Origin: UKL13-2 sp043768625
GTDB taxonomy: Bacteria; Pseudomonadota; Gammaproteobacteria; Burkholderiales; Usitatibacteraceae
Length of the DNA stretch: 7,012 nucleotides
Reading direction: 5' to 3'
Assembly: GCA_043768625.1 (NCBI GenBank)
Contig: JAYVKG010000248.1
Coordinates: forward strand, 1-7,012
Shown: positions 1-6,385 of the stretch, piece after piece
Layout of the letters: each line of letters starts with the position of its first letter
Position numbering within the stretch: the first letter of the stretch is position 1
Translations under genes and position numbers: made by a program
Notes under the pieces: generated by a model
The model's input: the letters and a program-made list of their open reading frames with translations, nothing else
Told to the model about the DNA's origin: nothing
Database searches by the model: none

Positions 1-1
1 C

Positions 2-274
2 CTTGAAGTGTGGTTGCCGGCACAGAATACCTATCGTGAAATTTCCTCATGTTCAAACTATGAGGCCTTCCAGGCGCGTCGCATGAAGGCGCGCTTCAAG
101 GACGAAAAAGGCAAGACGCAACACGTGCATACGCTCAATGGTTCTGCTTTGGCGGTCGGCAGGACGCTGGTCGCGGTGCTTGAAAATTATCAGAACGCAG
201 ACGGCAGCGTGACGGTGCCGGACATGCTGGTGCCGTATATGGGCGGGGTGAAAAGGCTGGAAACCGCCGGTTGA
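2..274 (+). CDS. serS: Seryl-tRNA synthetase, C-terminal fragment
   Basis: The window opens inside this gene, and only about the last 90 codons are present, ending in TGA at 272-274. The product charges tRNA-Ser with serine in the cytoplasm. The visible part is the end of the class II aminoacyl-tRNA synthetase catalytic domain. It includes the stretch TYREISSCSNYEAFQARR, the typical SerRS segment before motif 3. It also includes NGSALAVGRTLVAVLENYQ, class II motif 3, whose arginine contacts ATP. The tail VPDMLVPYMGG matches the usual SerRS C-terminus, so the gene ends at its normal place. A GTG at position 8 is an internal valine codon, not a start. The next gene begins 40 nt downstream on the same strand, so read-through into it is plausible. 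Family assignment is secure; nothing can be said about the missing N-terminal tRNA-binding coiled coil. Confidence 0.96.
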   Translation, partial: LEVWLPAQNTYREISSCSNYEAFQARRMKARFKDEKGKTQHVHTLNGSALAVGRTLVAVLENYQNADGSVTVPDMLVPYMGGVKRLETAG

Positions 275-314
275 TGACCGCCGCTTCGGCTTTCGACGGT
301 TGACCAATATTGCG

Positions 315-944
315 ATGACCACCACGCTAATCGTCATCCGCCACGGCGAGACAGAATGGAATCGGGCGCGGCGTATTCAGGGTCACCTCGATAGCGGGTT
401 GACAATCGAAGGTATCGCGCAGGCACAGGCATGCGCGGGGCGGTTGGCCGTGGAAAAAATTGATGCCGTCGTCGCCAGCGATCTTGGCCGTGCGCGGCAT
501 ACAGCAGAAATTTTAAATGCGGGGCGGCGGTTGCCGATCAGTCTCGACGCGACGCTGCGCGAACGCTGCTTCGGCAGTGGCGAGGGCCTGACTTACGCGG
601 AGATAGACGGCAAATATCGGCAATTGTTTGCGCCGTCCGGGTTGTTCGATGCGGAATTCACCTTGCCCGGTGGTGAGAGCCGCGCGCTGTTTCATGCGCG
701 CGTGCAAGGCGCAATCAAACGGTTGGCCGCAGCACATGCGGGGCACTGTGTGCTGCTGGTAACCCACGGCGGTGTGTTGGGTGTCATCTACCGCTGGCTG
801 AACGATGTGCCGATTGCCGGCGCACAGCGGGTCGCGATACCAAACGTAGCCTACAACCGGATTGTGGTCGAGCCTGGCGGTTGGAAAATTAGCGTGTGGG
901 CAGACACCAGTCACCTCGCTGTCGACACGTTCGAAGACGGTTGA
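315..944 (+). CDS. Histidine phosphatase family protein (phosphoglycerate mutase-like)
   Basis: This is a 209-residue cytoplasmic protein of the histidine phosphatase (branch 1) superfamily. These enzymes move or remove phosphate through a phosphohistidine. The signature RHGETEWN lies at residues 9-16, with His10 as the predicted phospho-acceptor. Arg61 lies in the ASDLGRARHTA segment. Glu83, in RERCFGSGEG, is the likely proton donor, and His151, in VTHGGVLG, is the second catalytic histidine. The length fits single-domain GpmB/CobC-like phosphatases. The true substrate cannot be read from the sequence; sugar phosphates, alpha-ribazole phosphate or other phosphomonoesters are possible. I chose ATG at 315 because it puts the beta strand TLIVIRHGE at the expected distance from the N-terminus; a TTG at 300 would add five residues. 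No good Shine-Dalgarno is visible for either. It follows serS by 40 nt, and its last ten codons plus stop overlap the convergent mltF gene. Confidence 0.92.
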   Translation: MTTTLIVIRHGETEWNRARRIQGHLDSGLTIEGIAQAQACAGRLAVEKIDAVVASDLGRARHTAEILNAGRRLPISLDATLRERCFGSGEGLTYAEIDGKYRQLFAPSGLFDAEFTLPGGESRALFHARVQGAIKRLAAAHAGHCVLLVTHGGVLGVIYRWLNDVPIAGAQRVAIPNVAYNRIVVEPGGWKISVWADTSHLAVDTFEDG

Positions 945-2431
945 GTTTTTTTCGGCACGGTCATTGTGATGTCGTCCAGTCGCAAATCATAGAGAATGTC
1001 CGTTTCCAGTGGCTTCTCCAGCCGGGTCACGATGTCGGTGTAATTGCGGACATTTTCGACGAATTGCACCGCTTCGTCACCGCGCGCAAAACCATGTTTG
1101 AGCTGCTCAAAATGTTCAGGCTCGCGAAGTTTGAGGTAGGCTTTTTTTACGTCCAGCCACGAGTCGGCGTTGAGTTTCAGGCGCTGGGCCAGTATTCGCG
1201 CGTCTTCCAGATGGCCGTAGCCCTGGTTGTAGGCGGCAAGCGCCAGCCAGGTGCGATCGGGCTCAACGATTCGGCTGGGAATGATGTCGCGCAACAGCAC
1301 GATATATTTGGCGCCGCCGATAATCGATTCACGCGGATCGAGCCGGTTTTTTACTTTCATGCGGTCTGCCGTCTCTTCGGTAAGCATCATCAGTCCGCGC
1401 ACGCCGGTCGGTGAGGTCGCAAGGGGGTTCCAATGGGATTCCTGATAGCCGATGGCGGCGATGATGCGCCAGTCTATGCCGGTCAGTTGCTGTGCCTCAT
1501 GGAAGTACGCTCGAAGTTTAGGCAGCTCGCTTTGTATATTATCAAGAATGGCTTCGGCGTCGACGTTCTGAATACGATTGACATGACCGTAGTAGCGGTC
1601 GAGCAACCGCGTCAGCGTGCCATTGTTACGGATCTTGTCAAAAAACCGTGTTGCACTTTGCTTTAATTCGTCATCGGCGATCGGTGAAAACGCCCACGCT
1701 ATCTTGTTCTCAAGACCGATATTAAATCCGACGCCAAGATCCGGATGAAGACGTTTGCTGACGGCAAAAGCGCTGCTGTCGACGATAGCGAAGTCGCTTT
1801 CCCTTTTTTCGATGCGCGTCAACAAATCATCGGGATCGGATTCCTGGCGGATGACATCGATGGCAATGGCCGGAAATTCGCCGGTCATTTCGCGCAACAG
1901 GTCATGCGCTGGTGTTTCGGCGATGGCGGCAATGCGCTTACCGGTAGCATCGCGCAGTGAGCGCGGTTTGGGATCTGCCAGCGCATAGATCAACTGGTTT
2001 TGCGCCACCTTATAGCCCGGGCTGAAGGTAAATTTGGTGCGCAGCTCCACGCTCGGTGCCAGCCCAGCCGCGGCGAGGTGGCCACGGCCGTCCTGCAGCG
2101 CGGCAAGCAGCTTCTGGTAGCTTGGCATCACCACGAATCGCGGCACCACGCCAAGCTCTTTGGCGAACAGTGTGGCGAGATCGTGCTCAAAACCGGTCTG
2201 GGTTTCATCACGCCGCTTGCCGGCTTGCGGGATATCCTGGGTGGTCGTCGGGCCGCGTAAAGTGAGAATAACCAGTTCGCCCGATACCCGTGGTGCGGTC
2301 AATGGCGATGTTGGCAGGTTCAGCCACTGCGGGGCAAAGTTCGATTGTCGCAATGTAACAGTCGCGATCACCGCGACAGCGGCGACGAGGAACGCGATCA
2401 GCATCGAACGAAATATCAATCGGCGTTTCAT
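911..2431 (-). CDS. mltF: Membrane-bound lytic murein transglycosylase F
   Basis: This 506-residue protein is predicted to cleave the MurNAc-GlcNAc bond of peptidoglycan, forming 1,6-anhydro ends, in the periplasm or at the outer membrane. Domain order matches MltF. A hydrophobic N-terminal segment (about residues 10-27) acts as signal or anchor. A family 3 extracellular solute-binding domain follows (about 50-285; GFEHDLATLFAKELGV is typical). A C-terminal SLT domain spans about 305-470. In it, the predicted catalytic Glu331 lies in YQESHWNP, followed by PTGVRGLMMLT and AAYNQGYGHL, the usual substrate-groove motifs. In E. coli MltF the solute-binding-like domain regulates activity; that role is inferred here. 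Length is close to the family norm. ATG at 2431 gives a complete positively charged signal region (MKRRLIFR); its ribosome site is weak. The gene runs convergent to the phosphatase gene, overlapping it by 34 nt, and divergent from ispD. Confidence 0.95.
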   Translation of the reverse strand: MKRRLIFRSMLIAFLVAAVAVIATVTLRQSNFAPQWLNLPTSPLTAPRVSGELVILTLRGPTTTQDIPQAGKRRDETQTGFEHDLATLFAKELGVVPRFVVMPSYQKLLAALQDGRGHLAAAGLAPSVELRTKFTFSPGYKVAQNQLIYALADPKPRSLRDATGKRIAAIAETPAHDLLREMTGEFPAIAIDVIRQESDPDDLLTRIEKRESDFAIVDSSAFAVSKRLHPDLGVGFNIGLENKIAWAFSPIADDELKQSATRFFDKIRNNGTLTRLLDRYYGHVNRIQNVDAEAILDNIQSELPKLRAYFHEAQQLTGIDWRIIAAIGYQESHWNPLATSPTGVRGLMMLTEETADRMKVKNRLDPRESIIGGAKYIVLLRDIIPSRIVEPDRTWLALAAYNQGYGHLEDARILAQRLKLNADSWLDVKKAYLKLREPEHFEQLKHGFARGDEAVQFVENVRNYTDIVTRLEKPLETDILYDLRLDDITMTVPKKTQPSSNVSTAR

Positions 2432-2542
2432 CGGTAGTTAATTTTCTGCCCACGAAAATGTCGCGTTGAGTTTACGTGATGTTGGTGTCACGGTGAGATA
2501 ATTGAATTTGTATTAACCCGACATCCGCATAACGCCGAATCA
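2432..2542. promoter_or_regulatory. Divergent mltF/ispD intergenic region
   Basis: These 111 nt separate the start codons of two divergent genes and must carry promoter activity for both. The stretch is AT-richer than its surroundings, notably around 2498-2516. It contains the small palindrome TCACGGTGA at 2488-2496. I could not fix a convincing -35/-10 pair on either strand, and neither start codon has a strong Shine-Dalgarno sequence. The call rests on gene arrangement more than on a recognised motif. Confidence 0.45.
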
Positions 2543-3241
2543 ATGAAACAAAAAATAATAGCGCTGGTGCCTGCCGCAGGCACCGGCACCCGATTTGGCG
2601 ACGCTCTGCCTAAACAGTATCTCGATATCGCCGGTCGCCCATTGCTATTTCACACGCTGCTGGCGCTTTCAAAAGTTTCGCGCATCGACGCGGTCACGGT
2701 AATATTGTCGCCGGACGACAGCCATTGGAAAAATTTTTCCACCCATTGGACAGCGCTGGGAATCAAAGTGACCACCGCAATGGTTGGCGGAAAATCGCGT
2801 GGCGAGACCATTACCAACGGGCTCAATGCAATCGCGCAACTGTTGAACATGAACGCCAATGATTGGGTGATGGTGCATGATGCGGCGCGGCCTTGCATAC
2901 GGCCCGAATTGATTGAACAGTTTATCGACGAATTGGAACATGATCCAATCGGCGGCCTGTTGGCGCTGCCGCTCAATGACACCATCAAATCTGATGATGG
3001 GAATCTGCGCGTCACGAAAACCATTCCGCGTGAAGGGCTGTGGCGGGCCCAGACCCCGCAAATGTTTCGTTTCAGGCTCCTCAGGGAAGCATTGACGGGT
3101 TGCCCGGAGGCAACCGATGAAGCGCAGGCGATTGAGACGCTGGGGTCACAACCGAAATTGGTGATGGGTGATAGCGCCAACCTGAAAGTTACCTATGCAC
3201 CGGATTTGAAATTGGCGCGCATGTTACTTACGGGTGCATAG
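2543..3241 (+). CDS. ispD: 2-C-methyl-D-erythritol 4-phosphate cytidylyltransferase
   Basis: IspD joins CTP and 2-C-methyl-D-erythritol 4-phosphate to give CDP-methylerythritol and pyrophosphate, the third step of the MEP isoprenoid pathway in the cytoplasm. The 232 residues match the usual length. The nucleotide-binding loop PAAGTGTRFG is at residues 10-19, followed by PKQY at 23-26; Arg17 and Lys24 are the expected catalytic residues. GGKSRGE at 82-88 corresponds to the family's GG-x-x-R segment. VHDAARP at 111-117 carries the metal and CTP contacts, and DTIK at 146-149 with WRAQTPQMF at 167-175 complete the fold. ATG at 2543 precedes the N-terminal strand KIIALVPAAG directly, so the start is well placed although no clear Shine-Dalgarno is seen. 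ispF begins 4 nt after the TAG stop, indicating an operon and probable translational coupling. Confidence 0.98.
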   Translation: MKQKIIALVPAAGTGTRFGDALPKQYLDIAGRPLLFHTLLALSKVSRIDAVTVILSPDDSHWKNFSTHWTALGIKVTTAMVGGKSRGETITNGLNAIAQLLNMNANDWVMVHDAARPCIRPELIEQFIDELEHDPIGGLLALPLNDTIKSDDGNLRVTKTIPREGLWRAQTPQMFRFRLLREALTGCPEATDEAQAIETLGSQPKLVMGDSANLKVTYAPDLKLARMLLTGA

Positions 3242-3245
3242 GACG

Positions 3246-3728
3246 ATGACCGCATTCCGAATCGGCCATGGATACGATGTTCATCAACTGGTGGCGGGCA
3301 GACTGCTGATTGTCGGCGGCGTGAAAATAGATTTTGAGCGCGGCCTGCTCGGCCATTCCGATGCCGACGTGTTGCTGCATGCGATCTGTGATGCCTTGCT
3401 GGGCGCGGCTGCCATGGGGGATATCGGCAAACATTTTCCCGACAGCGATGCGCGCTTTAAGGGCATTGACAGTCGCGAACTGCTGCGAAATGTCGCCGCG
3501 AAAATCATTGCGGGCGGTTTCAGCATTGGCAATGTAGACGCCACCATCATTGCACAGGCACCCCGGATGGCACCGTTTATCGGTGCCATGGTCGCCAACA
3601 TCGCCGCCGATCTTGGCGTGATGGTGGCGCAGGTCAATATCAAAGCGACGACGACCGAAAAGCTGGGCTTCACGGGGCGCGGGGAAGGTATCGCGGCGGA
3701 AGCGGTGTGCTTGATATCGCAGGATTAA
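3246..3728 (+). CDS. ispF: 2-C-methyl-D-erythritol 2,4-cyclodiphosphate synthase
   Basis: IspF cyclises CDP-methylerythritol 2-phosphate to methylerythritol 2,4-cyclodiphosphate with release of CMP, two steps after IspD in the MEP pathway. The 160-residue length is standard for this homotrimeric enzyme. The divalent-metal ligands are visible as Asp11 and His13 in GHGYDVH and His45 in DVLLHAICDALLGAA. DIGKHFPDSD lies at 59-68. NVDATIIAQAP (96-106) and NIKATTTEKLGFTGRGEG (131-148) are the typical substrate and CDP-binding segments. ATG at 3246 puts the first strand FRIGHGYDVH at its normal position and has AGGA at 3240-3243 just upstream. A GTG at 3234 would overlap the ispD stop and add four residues, and is less likely. 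IspE, which acts between the two enzymes, is not in this window. Confidence 0.98.
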   Translation: MTAFRIGHGYDVHQLVAGRLLIVGGVKIDFERGLLGHSDADVLLHAICDALLGAAAMGDIGKHFPDSDARFKGIDSRELLRNVAAKIIAGGFSIGNVDATIIAQAPRMAPFIGAMVANIAADLGVMVAQVNIKATTTEKLGFTGRGEGIAAEAVCLISQD

Positions 3729-3789
3729 CGTTGGCAGCGACGACGGCCTCGTACGTTATGGCGAACGGCATTGCGACCAGCTAACCCGA

Positions 3790-3930
3790 TCACGACGGTG
3801 GCACCACGAAGTTAAATGGCGGCGCGTACCTCGTGTGGCAGTCGCCGCATAGCAAATCGGCAGCGGCAGTTGCTGATTTTTTCGCCGGATCACTTTTCGC
3901 CCGCCCCTTCAGTCTTTTTTGTGGCTGCAT
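3790..3930 (-). pseudogene. Possible 3' remnant of a c-type cytochrome gene
   Basis: Read on the minus strand from ATG at 3930 this frame gives 46 codons ending in TGA at 3790-3792. Its tail reads LLCGDCHTRYAPPFNF followed by VVPPS. CGDCH fits the CxxCH covalent heme c motif, and an alanine/lysine-rich linker precedes it. There is no signal peptide, no room for a cytochrome fold and no ribosome site, and the first third lies inside the RraA-like gene in a different frame. If it is genuine, it is the surviving C-terminal end of a cytochrome gene whose front was lost when the RraA-like gene came to lie next to it. A chance CxxCH match is a real alternative, so confidence is low. Confidence 0.27.
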
Positions 3931-4609
3931 AGCGGGCCTTGTTTTCCGCGTTTGGCGGGTACAACCCTGGCAGTCTCGCGCCGCCTAACACCTCCTGCAT
4001 AATCCAGTTTTCGAGACGCTCCTGTTCAGGTGCCAACGCGACAATGTCATCCAGCAACGCCGCCGGAATCAGCACAGCGCCATCGGCGTCGGCCACGACC
4101 ACATCGTCAGGGAACACCGCCACCCCGCCACAGCCGATCGGCTCCTGCCAATTGACGAACGTAAGGCCGGCCACCGACGGCGGCGCGGCCGCGCCCTGGC
4201 ACCACACCGGCAGATTGGTGGCGAGTACACCGGTTACATCGCGTACCACGCCATCGGTGACGAGCGCGGTGACGCCGCGCTGTTTCATGCGAGCGCATAA
4301 AATATCGCCGAAAATCCCCGCGTCGACAATCCCCATCGCGTCAACGACGGCGATACAGCTTGCGGGCATTGCCTCAATGGCGGCGCGTGTGGAGAGCGGG
4401 TTTGACCAGGATTCCGGGGTCGCAAGATCCTCGCGTTGCGGCACAAAGCGCAGCGTAAAGGCGCGTCCCACCAGCCGCGGCTGATTGGGCCGCAATGGAC
4501 GGGTGCCGCGCATCCACACTGTGCGCAGTCCGGACTTAAGCAGCAACGTGGTTATGGTCGCAGTCGTCACTTGAGAAAGTATTTCGACGACATCAGGATC
4601 CAGGTTCAT
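3890..4609 (-). CDS. RraA / HMG-CHA aldolase-like family protein
   Basis: This 239-residue protein belongs to the RraA-like superfamily, which includes class II 4-hydroxy-4-methyl-2-oxoglutarate (HMG/CHA) aldolases and the RNase E inhibitor RraA. The segment GIFGDILCARMKQRGVTALV (residues 98-117) is the family's glycine/aspartate loop. TDGVVRD at 118-124 supplies Arg123 and Asp124, matching in motif the arginine and metal-binding aspartate of the Pseudomonas HMG/CHA aldolase. CGGVAVFPDDVVVADADGAVLIP (split at 160-170 and 171-182) is the conserved final sheet. It is longer than E. coli RraA (161 residues) and closer in length to the metabolic members often named dimethylmenaquinone methyltransferase, a name now regarded as wrong. 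An aldolase or decarboxylase acting on a 2-oxo acid is therefore more likely than RNase control, but no catabolic neighbours support a substrate. ATG at 4609 has only a weak purine-rich site (GAAAGAA). Confidence 0.87.
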   Translation of the reverse strand: MNLDPDVVEILSQVTTATITTLLLKSGLRTVWMRGTRPLRPNQPRLVGRAFTLRFVPQREDLATPESWSNPLSTRAAIEAMPASCIAVVDAMGIVDAGIFGDILCARMKQRGVTALVTDGVVRDVTGVLATNLPVWCQGAAAPPSVAGLTFVNWQEPIGCGGVAVFPDDVVVADADGAVLIPAALLDDIVALAPEQERLENWIMQEVLGGARLPGLYPPNAENKARYAATKKTEGAGEK

Positions 4610-4647
4610 GGGGTTCTTTCGCTAATAAGAAAAGGTCGCCACGTCGA

Positions 4648-4662
4648 CTAATGCATCATTAG
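4648..4662. repeat. Short perfect palindrome upstream of the RraA-like gene
   Basis: CTAATG and CATTAG form a perfect 6-bp inverted repeat around a CAT spacer, 39 nt upstream of the RraA-like start codon. The size and position would suit an operator for a local regulator. No regulator gene adjoins it and I do not recognise the sequence as a known site. It also overlaps the stop codon of the broken frame at 4659-4910. Confidence 0.35.
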
Positions 4663-4910
4663 CCAGCCAGTCGTACGTCGCCAAAAATCGCCACCGGCAG
4701 GATGGTGCCGGAGGTAATCGACGGCTCAATATTGAGGCATCGCGCCAATGCTGTCTAGCATCGGCGCGCCGCAACGCGCATGCCGGCGAAGTCGGCAAAG
4801 TGGCGATTGATTTGATGAGGTAGCGACCGCATCCCGATGCGCCACAAATCAGGAATGTTGCGCAGGCAGGAGCAGGGTGCGAGAATCAAACTGCTGCGTT
4901 TTTTCCCTAT
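4659..4910 (-). pseudogene. Possible decayed coding frame, stop-interrupted
   Basis: One minus-strand frame runs from just after TAA (4911-4913) to TAA at 4659-4661 with a single internal TAG at 4755-4757. Its content looks protein-like: NIPDLWRIGMRSLPHQINRH and FADFAGMRV before the TAG, and IEPSITSGTILPVAIFGDV after it. I do not recognise the family. The frame points the same way as the RraA-like gene and ends 50 nt upstream of its start, so it could be the remains of a former operon partner. No clear start codon with a ribosome site is seen. In GC-rich DNA an open stretch of about 50 codons is not strong evidence by itself, so this may be chance. Apart from this frame and two palindromes, the 326-nt gap 4610-4935 shows no recognisable gene. 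Confidence 0.27.
4741..4768. repeat. Strong inverted repeat (hairpin-forming)
   Basis: The arms CGCGCC-A-ATGCT and AGCAT-C-GGCGCG are complementary over 11 of 12 positions around a GTCT loop. No T-tract follows on either strand, so it is not a standard intrinsic terminator. It lies in the gap between the divergent RraA-like and serine hydrolase genes. It could be a regulator site or an RNA hairpin in a long 5' leader. It overlaps the in-frame TAG of the decayed frame. Confidence 0.5.
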
Positions 4911-4935
4911 TTAAAAACCACTGCGAAAGCTGTCG

Positions 4936-6189
4936 ATGAAAACGGTGTTGACGTTATTGCTGCCATTAATTGTGGCTGTTATGTCGCTGCCTGCAGCTTC
5001 GCAGTCTTCCGTGGTGAAGCCTGAAAGCGTCGGCATGTCGACCGAGCGACTCAAGCGCGTTGACCAGTTTATTGCGCGTTTGCAGGCCGAAGGTAAAGTT
5101 GCCGGTGCCGTTACTGTGGTGGCCCGACGCGGTCAGGTCGTTTCACTGAAAGCGCACGGCTTTGCCGACATCGAGGCGCAGCGCCCGATGCGCACCGACG
5201 ATATTTTCCAGATTCAGTCGATGACCAAACCGATCGCCTCCGTGGCGGTGCTGATGCTGCTGGAGGAGGGTCGTTTTTTGCTCAGCGATCCAATCGCCAA
5301 GTTCCTGCCTGAATTCCGCGACATGACAGTCGCGGTTGTCAACCCGGCGGCGCCGGGCGGGTTCGACCTGGTAGCAGCGGAACGCAAAATCACCATCCTC
5401 GATCTGCTGACCCATCGTGCGGGTTTTACCGGCCTTCCCCCAGGCAACACGCCCGCAGAAACGCTGCGTCGGCAGGCGATCCAGTCGCTGCCAGCCAACG
5501 GCGATTTCACACTCGAAGATTATGTCAAACATCTGGCCGTCTCGCCTCTGGACGCGCAACCCGGTACTTCCTTCAAATACGGCGCTTCTACGGTGGTCCT
5601 GGGAAGGTTGATTGAAGTGGTGTCCGGAAATACGCTGAACGATTTTTTTCGCGAACGGATCTTTACACCGCTGGGAATGATGGATACATCGTTCGTGGTG
5701 CCGGCAGATAAACGTTTTAGAGTTGCGCCGGCATATGCGTTTTCGTCACAAAAAAAGCTGCTAAAGCTGCCGCCAGATTCATTGCAGCCGCGCTTTTTCT
5801 CGGCGGGCGGCAACCTGTTCTCCACCCCCGCGGATTACCTGCGCTTTTGCCAGATGCTGCTCAACGGCGGGGATCTCGATGGCCGGCGATTGCTCAGCCG
5901 CAAATCTATCGAGTTGATGACGGCGCGTCACGTCGACAAAATTCCGTTGCCATTTCTCCCAGGGCAGTATTTCGGCTTGGGCGTTGCGGTGCGGAAAGCA
6001 GACGGTGATTCGGGCCTGATCGGCTCAGCCGGCGCATATGGCTGGAGCGGCGGATACAATACTTATTTCCGCATCGACCCGCAGGAAAAACTCGTCCTGC
6101 TGGTGTTTTCTCAGTTGGCGTTTTCGCCGATCGACCTTGAACTGCAGTATGGATTTCACAACACGGTAATGCAGTCGATTATTGATTGA
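4936..6189 (+). CDS. Secreted serine hydrolase of the beta-lactamase / EstB family
   Basis: This 417-residue protein begins with a signal peptide (hydrophobic core about residues 4-19, predicted cleavage near AAS-QS at 21-24), so it should act in the periplasm or outside. The Beta-lactamase (class C fold, Pfam PF00144-type) domain covers about 30-405. The nucleophile motif SxxK is clear as Ser95-Met-Thr-Lys98 within FQIQSMTKPIAS. The second motif, usually Tyr-x-Asn or Tyr-Ser/Ala-x, appears as Tyr215 in FKYGAST. FSAGGNLFSTPADYLRF (288-304) is a typical family segment. The third active-site position is WSGGYNTYFRIDP (370-382), the form seen in EstB-like esterases in place of the KTG of true beta-lactamases. 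Esterase or D-aminopeptidase-type activity is more likely than antibiotic resistance; the substrate is unknown. The ribosome site is weak. A perfect inverted repeat begins 50 nt after its stop. Confidence 0.93.
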   Translation: MKTVLTLLLPLIVAVMSLPAASQSSVVKPESVGMSTERLKRVDQFIARLQAEGKVAGAVTVVARRGQVVSLKAHGFADIEAQRPMRTDDIFQIQSMTKPIASVAVLMLLEEGRFLLSDPIAKFLPEFRDMTVAVVNPAAPGGFDLVAAERKITILDLLTHRAGFTGLPPGNTPAETLRRQAIQSLPANGDFTLEDYVKHLAVSPLDAQPGTSFKYGASTVVLGRLIEVVSGNTLNDFFRERIFTPLGMMDTSFVVPADKRFRVAPAYAFSSQKKLLKLPPDSLQPRFFSAGGNLFSTPADYLRFCQMLLNGGDLDGRRLLSRKSIELMTARHVDKIPLPFLPGQYFGLGVAVRKADGDSGLIGSAGAYGWSGGYNTYFRIDPQEKLVLLVFSQLAFSPIDLELQYGFHNTVMQSIID

Positions 6190-6239
6190 TGGAACCTGAC
6201 CGGTTCGCGGCTGATGGCGGCAAGCCTGGCGGCGGTCCA

Positions 6240-6280
6240 CCGCGCTATTGATGTGCCGCCAAGGCACATCAATAGCGCGG
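6240..6280. repeat. Perfect 18-bp inverted repeat downstream of the serine hydrolase gene
   Basis: CCGCGCTATTGATGTGCC (6240-6257) and its exact complement GGCACATCAATAGCGCGG (6263-6280) flank the 5-nt loop GCCAA. In RNA from either strand this forms a very stable hairpin. It starts 50 nt after the hydrolase stop and ends 39 nt before the aromatic leader ORF. No T-tract follows on either side, so a classic intrinsic terminator is unlikely. Transcript 3'-end protection, separation of the upstream gene from the aroG leader, or a dispersed palindromic repeat are all possible. Confidence 0.85.
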
Positions 6281-6319
6281 CTCTTGCGCACTGCACAAAT
6301 TCCCGTTATTATTGAGTTC

Positions 6320-6385
6320 ATGAACACGCATGCCTCCTGCTTCTGGTACGCCTATTTTTCCAAGCCTCTGGCGGAGAAAGGGTAG
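6320..6385 (+). CDS. Aromatic-rich leader peptide of the DAHP synthase attenuator
   Basis: This is a 21-codon ORF, ATG at 6320-6322 to TAG at 6383-6385. The peptide starts MNTHASC, continues FWYAYF at residues 8-13 and ends SKPLAEKG. Five of six consecutive codons (6341-6358) specify Phe, Trp, Tyr, Tyr and Phe, the three end products of the pathway whose first enzyme is encoded just downstream. The ORF is followed 36 nt later by an intrinsic terminator, and its last third can pair with that terminator's 5' arm. This is the architecture of ribosome-mediated attenuation as in trpL and pheL of E. coli. The expected behaviour is that ribosomes stall on the aromatic codons when any of these amino acids runs short, allowing transcription into aroG. 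The ribosome site is weak (GAG at 6314-6316). The peptide probably has no function other than being translated. Confidence 0.87.
   Translation: MNTHASCFWYAYFSKPLAEKG

Noticed and set aside
896..1414. 172-codon plus-strand open frame
   Set aside because: It is antisense to the mltF SLT domain, which has clear family motifs; the plus-strand frame has no recognisable domain.
2650..3180. 176-codon minus-strand open frame
   Set aside because: It lies opposite ispD, whose motifs and length are complete; the opposing frame shows no domain.
3234..3245. GTG start for ispF overlapping the ispD stop
   Set aside because: ATG at 3246 gives the standard N-terminus and length; the extra residues MHRT have no counterpart in the family as I know it.
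3861..3882. Possible terminator for ispDF: CAGC/GCTG stem followed by T6
   Set aside because: The stem has only 4 bp with a 7-nt loop and lies over 130 nt beyond the ispF stop, too weak to call.
3939..4484. 181-codon plus-strand open frame
   Set aside because: It is antisense to the RraA-like gene and has low-complexity Ser/Thr/Ala composition typical of a shadow frame.
4726..4761. Short minus-strand reading MLDSIGAMPQY in another frame inside the 4659-4910 remnant
   Set aside because: I first read it as evidence for two frameshifts, but the flanking segments share one frame with a single TAG, so frameshifts are not needed and this piece is too short to support alone.
6284..6312. Promoter candidate TTGCGC / 17 nt / TATTAT before the aromatic leader ORF
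   Set aside because: The -10 is good but the -35 is poor. It would place the transcript start about at the leader ATG, leaving no ribosome site, so the real promoter is probably elsewhere upstream.
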